Below, piece after piece: positions 56,078 to 58,205 of a stretch of DNA of 58,205 bases. The stretch comes from a virus. Position numbers and translations under genes: made by a program. Under the pieces are notes generated by a model that did not search any database, was not told the origin of the DNA, and saw only the letters and a program-made list of their open reading frames with translations. Location of the stretch: positions 1-58,205 of IMG/VR virus record IMGVR_UViG_3300049459_000170, one strand, 5' to 3'. Within the stretch, counting starts at the first letter, position 1, and every line of letters starts with the position of its first letter.

Positions 56078-57189
56078 TGGTCCCACGGCCGCGCAATAAG
56101 TCGAACAGAGGCTTGCCGCCGAATCTCTACCTGGATGATCGGCGCGGGACCTACCGGTACCGCAGGCCAACCGATGGCAAATGGTTTCCGTTCGGAGCCG
56201 ATCGGGTCAAGGCGGTAGACGCGGCCAAGCAATTGAACCTCGCGTTCATGCAGGGCGCCGACCTGGTTAGCGCAGTGATGGGCGAGTCTGCCGAGCTGTT
56301 CACAGCATTCCTGACCCAGTATGAAGAGAAGGTGCTGCCTCCGCGCGAGCTCTCCGAAGGTACGCTGGGTCTGTACGCCGTCCACTTCCGGCGTTTCCGG
56401 AAGGCGTTCGAAGGAAAAGCGATCGACCAGATAACGATTCGCATGATCGCTGAACTGCTGGACTCTGTAACACCTCGCACTGCGAACCAGTGCCGGGCGC
56501 TGCTGATCGACATATTCAACCACGCTGCTGCGAAGGGGCTATGTCCCGACAACCCAGCGATGAGCACTATCAGCCGGATCGAAAAGAAAGCCCGCAAGCG
56601 CCACACCGTCGAAGGCCTGAAAGCCATCCGGGAGAAATCGCCCGCTTGGCTGCAGAACGCAATTGATCTTGCGCTGATTACAGCGCAGCGGCGCACCGAC
56701 ATTCTGTCCATGAAGTTCGAAGACGTGAAGGATGGATACCTCTACGTGGTCCAGCAGAAGACTGCCAAAGCGTCGGACATGGCATGGATCAGGTTTAGGG
56801 TTACACCGGAGCTTCAGCGGGTCATCAGCCACTGCCGAGATAACATCGTCTCGCCATTTCTGATCCACCGACGGCCGGAACGAAAGAAACAGAAGCAGGC
56901 TGAAACGAAAGAGCATTGGACCAAGATTGAGGAACGGTATCTGACCAGGGCTTTCAAGGAAGCGCGGGAAGCGGCGGATTGTTACAAGGGATGGAAGGAA
57001 GAAGAGATGCCGGGCTTCCACGAAGTCAGAGCGCTGTCGCTGCATCTGTACAAGAAAGCCGGAAAGGATGGGCAGAAGATCGCCGGCCACGCCAGCGAGG
57101 AGATGACCAAAAACTATCAGAAGGATCACGCAGAAGTGGTCTGGTCAGAGGCAGTACCCGACCTCGATATCAGCGAAATCGCCGGATAG
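56074..57189 (+). CDS. Phage integrase (tyrosine recombinase)
   Basis: 371 residues (GGAG five bases ahead). Arm-binding domain (RGTYRYRRPTDGKWFPFG), core-binding (LSEGTLGLYAVHFRRFRKAF) and catalytic domain: Arg in TAQRRTDILSM, HEVR, GHAS and Tyr in NYQKD. Placed against attR with arm-type repeats after its stop. It recombines tRNA-Pro attB with attP. Confidence 0.93.
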   Translation: MMVPRPRNKSNRGLPPNLYLDDRRGTYRYRRPTDGKWFPFGADRVKAVDAAKQLNLAFMQGADLVSAVMGESAELFTAFLTQYEEKVLPPRELSEGTLGLYAVHFRRFRKAFEGKAIDQITIRMIAELLDSVTPRTANQCRALLIDIFNHAAAKGLCPDNPAMSTISRIEKKARKRHTVEGLKAIREKSPAWLQNAIDLALITAQRRTDILSMKFEDVKDGYLYVVQQKTAKASDMAWIRFRVTPELQRVISHCRDNIVSPFLIHRRPERKKQKQAETKEHWTKIEERYLTRAFKEAREAADCYKGWKEEEMPGFHEVRALSLHLYKKAGKDGQKIAGHASEEMTKNYQKDHAEVVWSEAVPDLDISEIAG

Positions 57190-57219
57190 TTTTGCGCCAG
57201 TTTTGCGCGGGTTTTGCGC
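57189..57219. repeat. Three integrase arm-type repeats GTTTTGCGC
   Basis: Copies at 57189-57197, 57200-57208 and 57211-57219, spaced 11 bases, between the integrase and attR; a fourth copy is at 5914-5922 by attL. Confidence 0.75.
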
Positions 57220-57233
57220 CGTCCAGAAATGAA

Positions 57234-57269
57234 AAAGGGAATCAAACCTGTAAGTGGCTGATTCCCTTT
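57234..57269 (-). terminator. Phage-supplied terminator for tRNA-Pro
   Basis: Minus strand: AAAGGGAATCA (57259-57269), loop, TGATTCCCTTT (57234-57244), then TTC. Directly downstream of the tRNA 3' end and replacing the original terminator left at 5711-5734. Confidence 0.75.
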
Positions 57270-57273
57270 ACAA

Positions 57274-57325
57274 AATATGGTCGGGACGGAGTGATTCGAA
57301 CACTCGACCCCTAGCACCCCATGCT
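57274..57325. other. attR
   Basis: Identical to 5747-5798; contains the tRNA-Pro 3' part up to the anticodon stem-loop. The phage replaces this part of the tRNA with its own copy, keeping the gene intact. Confidence 0.92.
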
Positions 57326-57354
57326 AGTGCGCTACCGGACTGCGCTACGCCCCG
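57278..57354 (-). tRNA. tRNA-Pro(GGG)
   Basis: 77 bases with encoded CCA. Acceptor CGGGGCG/CGTCCCG (one G-T), D arm with GCGC/GCGC, anticodon stem CTAGC/GCTAG around ATGGGGT (anticodon GGG), T arm GAGTG-TTCGAAT-CACTC. All stems pair. Confidence 0.95.
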
Positions 57355-57445
57355 ACTAGGCGTGAAACTGTTTGCACTTCTTGCGAAGGCGTCGAGGAAT
57401 ATACCCTAAGCGTTTGAATGATGGAAGTATTTTGATGTGACTGCG

Positions 57446-57802
57446 CTATTTGCGCAGCACGACCAGAACGTCTTCCAGCTCAGCAATCATCTGCTTGATC
57501 AACTGCTTGTATTGCAGGGAATCGTCCTTGACCTCATCGCTAGACATGCGCAGGCGGGCGCCACCGATGGTGAAGCCCTGATCGTAAAGCAGCGCGCGGA
57601 TCTGTCGGATCATCAGCACATCCTGTCGCTGATAATACCGACGATTCCCGCGGCGCTTGACCGGGTTGAGTTGAGGAAACTCCTGCTCCCAATAACGCAG
57701 AACGTGCGGTTTTACCGCGCAGAGCTCGCTGACTTCACCAATGGTGAAATAGCGTTTGCCGGGAATGGGCGGTAGCTCGTCGTTATGACTTGGTTCCAGC
57801 AT
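57446..57802 (-). CDS. MerR-family regulator downstream of ihfA
   Basis: 118 residues (ATG 57802, overlapping ihfA). [20 protein letters not shown] and [20 protein letters not shown] are the MerR winged helix; short C-terminal coiled coil. No metal-binding cysteines seen at the C-terminus. This gene between ihfA and tRNA-Pro is standard in Pseudomonas. Confidence 0.85.
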   Translation of the reverse strand: MLEPSHNDELPPIPGKRYFTIGEVSELCAVKPHVLRYWEQEFPQLNPVKRRGNRRYYQRQDVLMIRQIRALLYDQGFTIGGARLRMSSDEVKDDSLQYKQLIKQMIAELEDVLVVLRK

Positions 57803-58085
57803 AAGCCTCAACTCGGGCCTTCAATTTCTGCCCTGGGCGAAAGGTGACCACACGGCGAGCCGTAATCGGAATTTCTTCCCCTGTCTTGGGATTTCGACCC
57901 GGTCGCTGGCGTTTATCTCGCAGGTCAAAATTGCCGAATCCGGACAATTTGACCTGCTCGTTATCTTCCAGAGCGTGCCTGATTTCCTCAAAGAACAGCT
58001 CAACCAGTTCCTTGGCTTCTCGTTTATTCAGGCCTAGCTCTTCGTACAGACGTTCGGCCATCTCAGCTTTCGTCAGAGCCCCCAT
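57783..58085 (-). CDS. ihfA: Integration host factor alpha subunit
   Basis: 100 residues, [20 protein letters not shown], with [27 protein letters not shown] and [12 protein letters not shown]: the IHF alpha arms and DNA-bending proline region. Starts 3 bases after pheT, as in most gammaproteobacteria. IHF is also needed by lambda-type integrases, so it is apt that the phage sits next to it. Confidence 0.96.
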   Translation of the reverse strand: MGALTKAEMAERLYEELGLNKREAKELVELFFEEIRHALEDNEQVKLSGFGNFDLRDKRQRPGRNPKTGEEIPITARRVVTFRPGQKLKARVEAYAGTKS

Positions 58086-58088
58086 ACG

Positions 58089-58205
58089 CTACTTCCTTAA
58101 CGTGGCGTTTAACCTTTCCTCAAGCGAGGTGAGAATTTGCTGCGTCGAAGCGTTTACCTCATCGTCAGTAAGAGTGCGCGATGGATGTTGCCAGGTCAAG
58201 CCGAC
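58089..58205 (-). CDS. pheT: Phenylalanyl-tRNA synthetase beta subunit, C-terminal end (partial)
   Basis: Last 38 residues: ...SRTLTDDEVNASTQQILTSL...LNATLRK, the anticodon-binding (B8/FDX-ACB) end of PheT. The gene continues beyond the window on the minus-strand upstream side. Confidence 0.88.
   Translation of the reverse strand, partial: VGLTWQHPSRTLTDDEVNASTQQILTSLEERLNATLRK

Larger units (their letters stand above)
5747..57325. mobile_element. Complete lambda-like siphovirus prophage integrated in tRNA-Pro
   Basis: Bounded by 52-bp exact direct repeats (5747-5798 and 57274-57325) covering the 3' part of tRNA-Pro. It contains integrase and excisionase next to attR, CI/Cro control region, O/P replication genes, lambda-type terminase and head genes, tail genes and lysis genes. 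All key late genes look intact. No obvious inactivating break is seen in a core function, so the phage may be inducible (inference). Confidence 0.93.

Overview
The window is a stretch of Pseudomonas chromosome, most likely from the P. syringae group, carrying one complete lambda-like prophage of about 51.6 kb. The host assignment rests on the right flank (pheT end, ihfA, a MerR-family gene, tRNA-Pro in that order), a DUF1652 gene, and a divergent pair of genes on the left that each sit behind a perfect HrpL-type hrp box, which marks type III secretion genes of plant-associated pseudomonads.

Left flank (1-5746): a membrane acyltransferase with a small exported partner, then two divergent candidate type III secreted proteins (1902-2492 minus; 2717-3790 plus, a harpin-like helper fused to a polysaccharide-lyase-like domain), then several very small genes. 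The prophage (5747-57325) is inserted in the 3' part of a tRNA-Pro(GGG) gene. A 52-bp exact direct repeat (5747-5798 and 57274-57325) marks attL and attR. The intact tRNA is at the right end next to the integrase and excisionase, and the phage supplies a new terminator for it.

The prophage is arranged like lambda but reversed. A CI-like repressor (plus) and Cro (minus) diverge at 41.0 kb from three spaced operators. The minus strand then reads Cro, a small regulator, antirepressor, O-like protein with internal iterons, P-like protein, recombination and nuclease genes, a second tyrosine recombinase, a possible late regulator, an accessory island (toxin-antitoxin pair and two tRNA-like elements), membrane proteins, terminase, lambda-type head genes (W, portal, protease with nested scaffold, decoration protein, capsid), a siphovirus tail with a frameshifted tail chaperone and a long tape measure, tail fibres, endolysin and Rz/Rz1. 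On the plus strand, downstream of CI, a second pair of the same operators covers a promoter followed by a boxA-containing leader. From there an early operon runs rightward to excisionase and integrase.

Genes that look like cargo expressed in the lysogen are scattered on the strand opposite to their neighbours: a stand-alone receiver domain (7.7 kb), a secreted DUF4124-like protein (16.2 kb), a membrane-anchored protein co-transcribed with CI (41.8 kb), a minus-strand cassette of small and membrane proteins (47.8-50.6 kb), a TGT-like (DpdA-like) protein plus a C5 cytosine methyltransferase (50.6-52.8 kb), and a two-TM protein (52.8 kb). The most interesting points are the two shared repressor-operator clusters, the degenerate tRNA-like pair, the truncated methylase start that now leads into the TGT-like gene, the GTAACC-N6-GGTTAC double palindrome, and a single-base change that seems to have destroyed a stop codon and a start codon at once.
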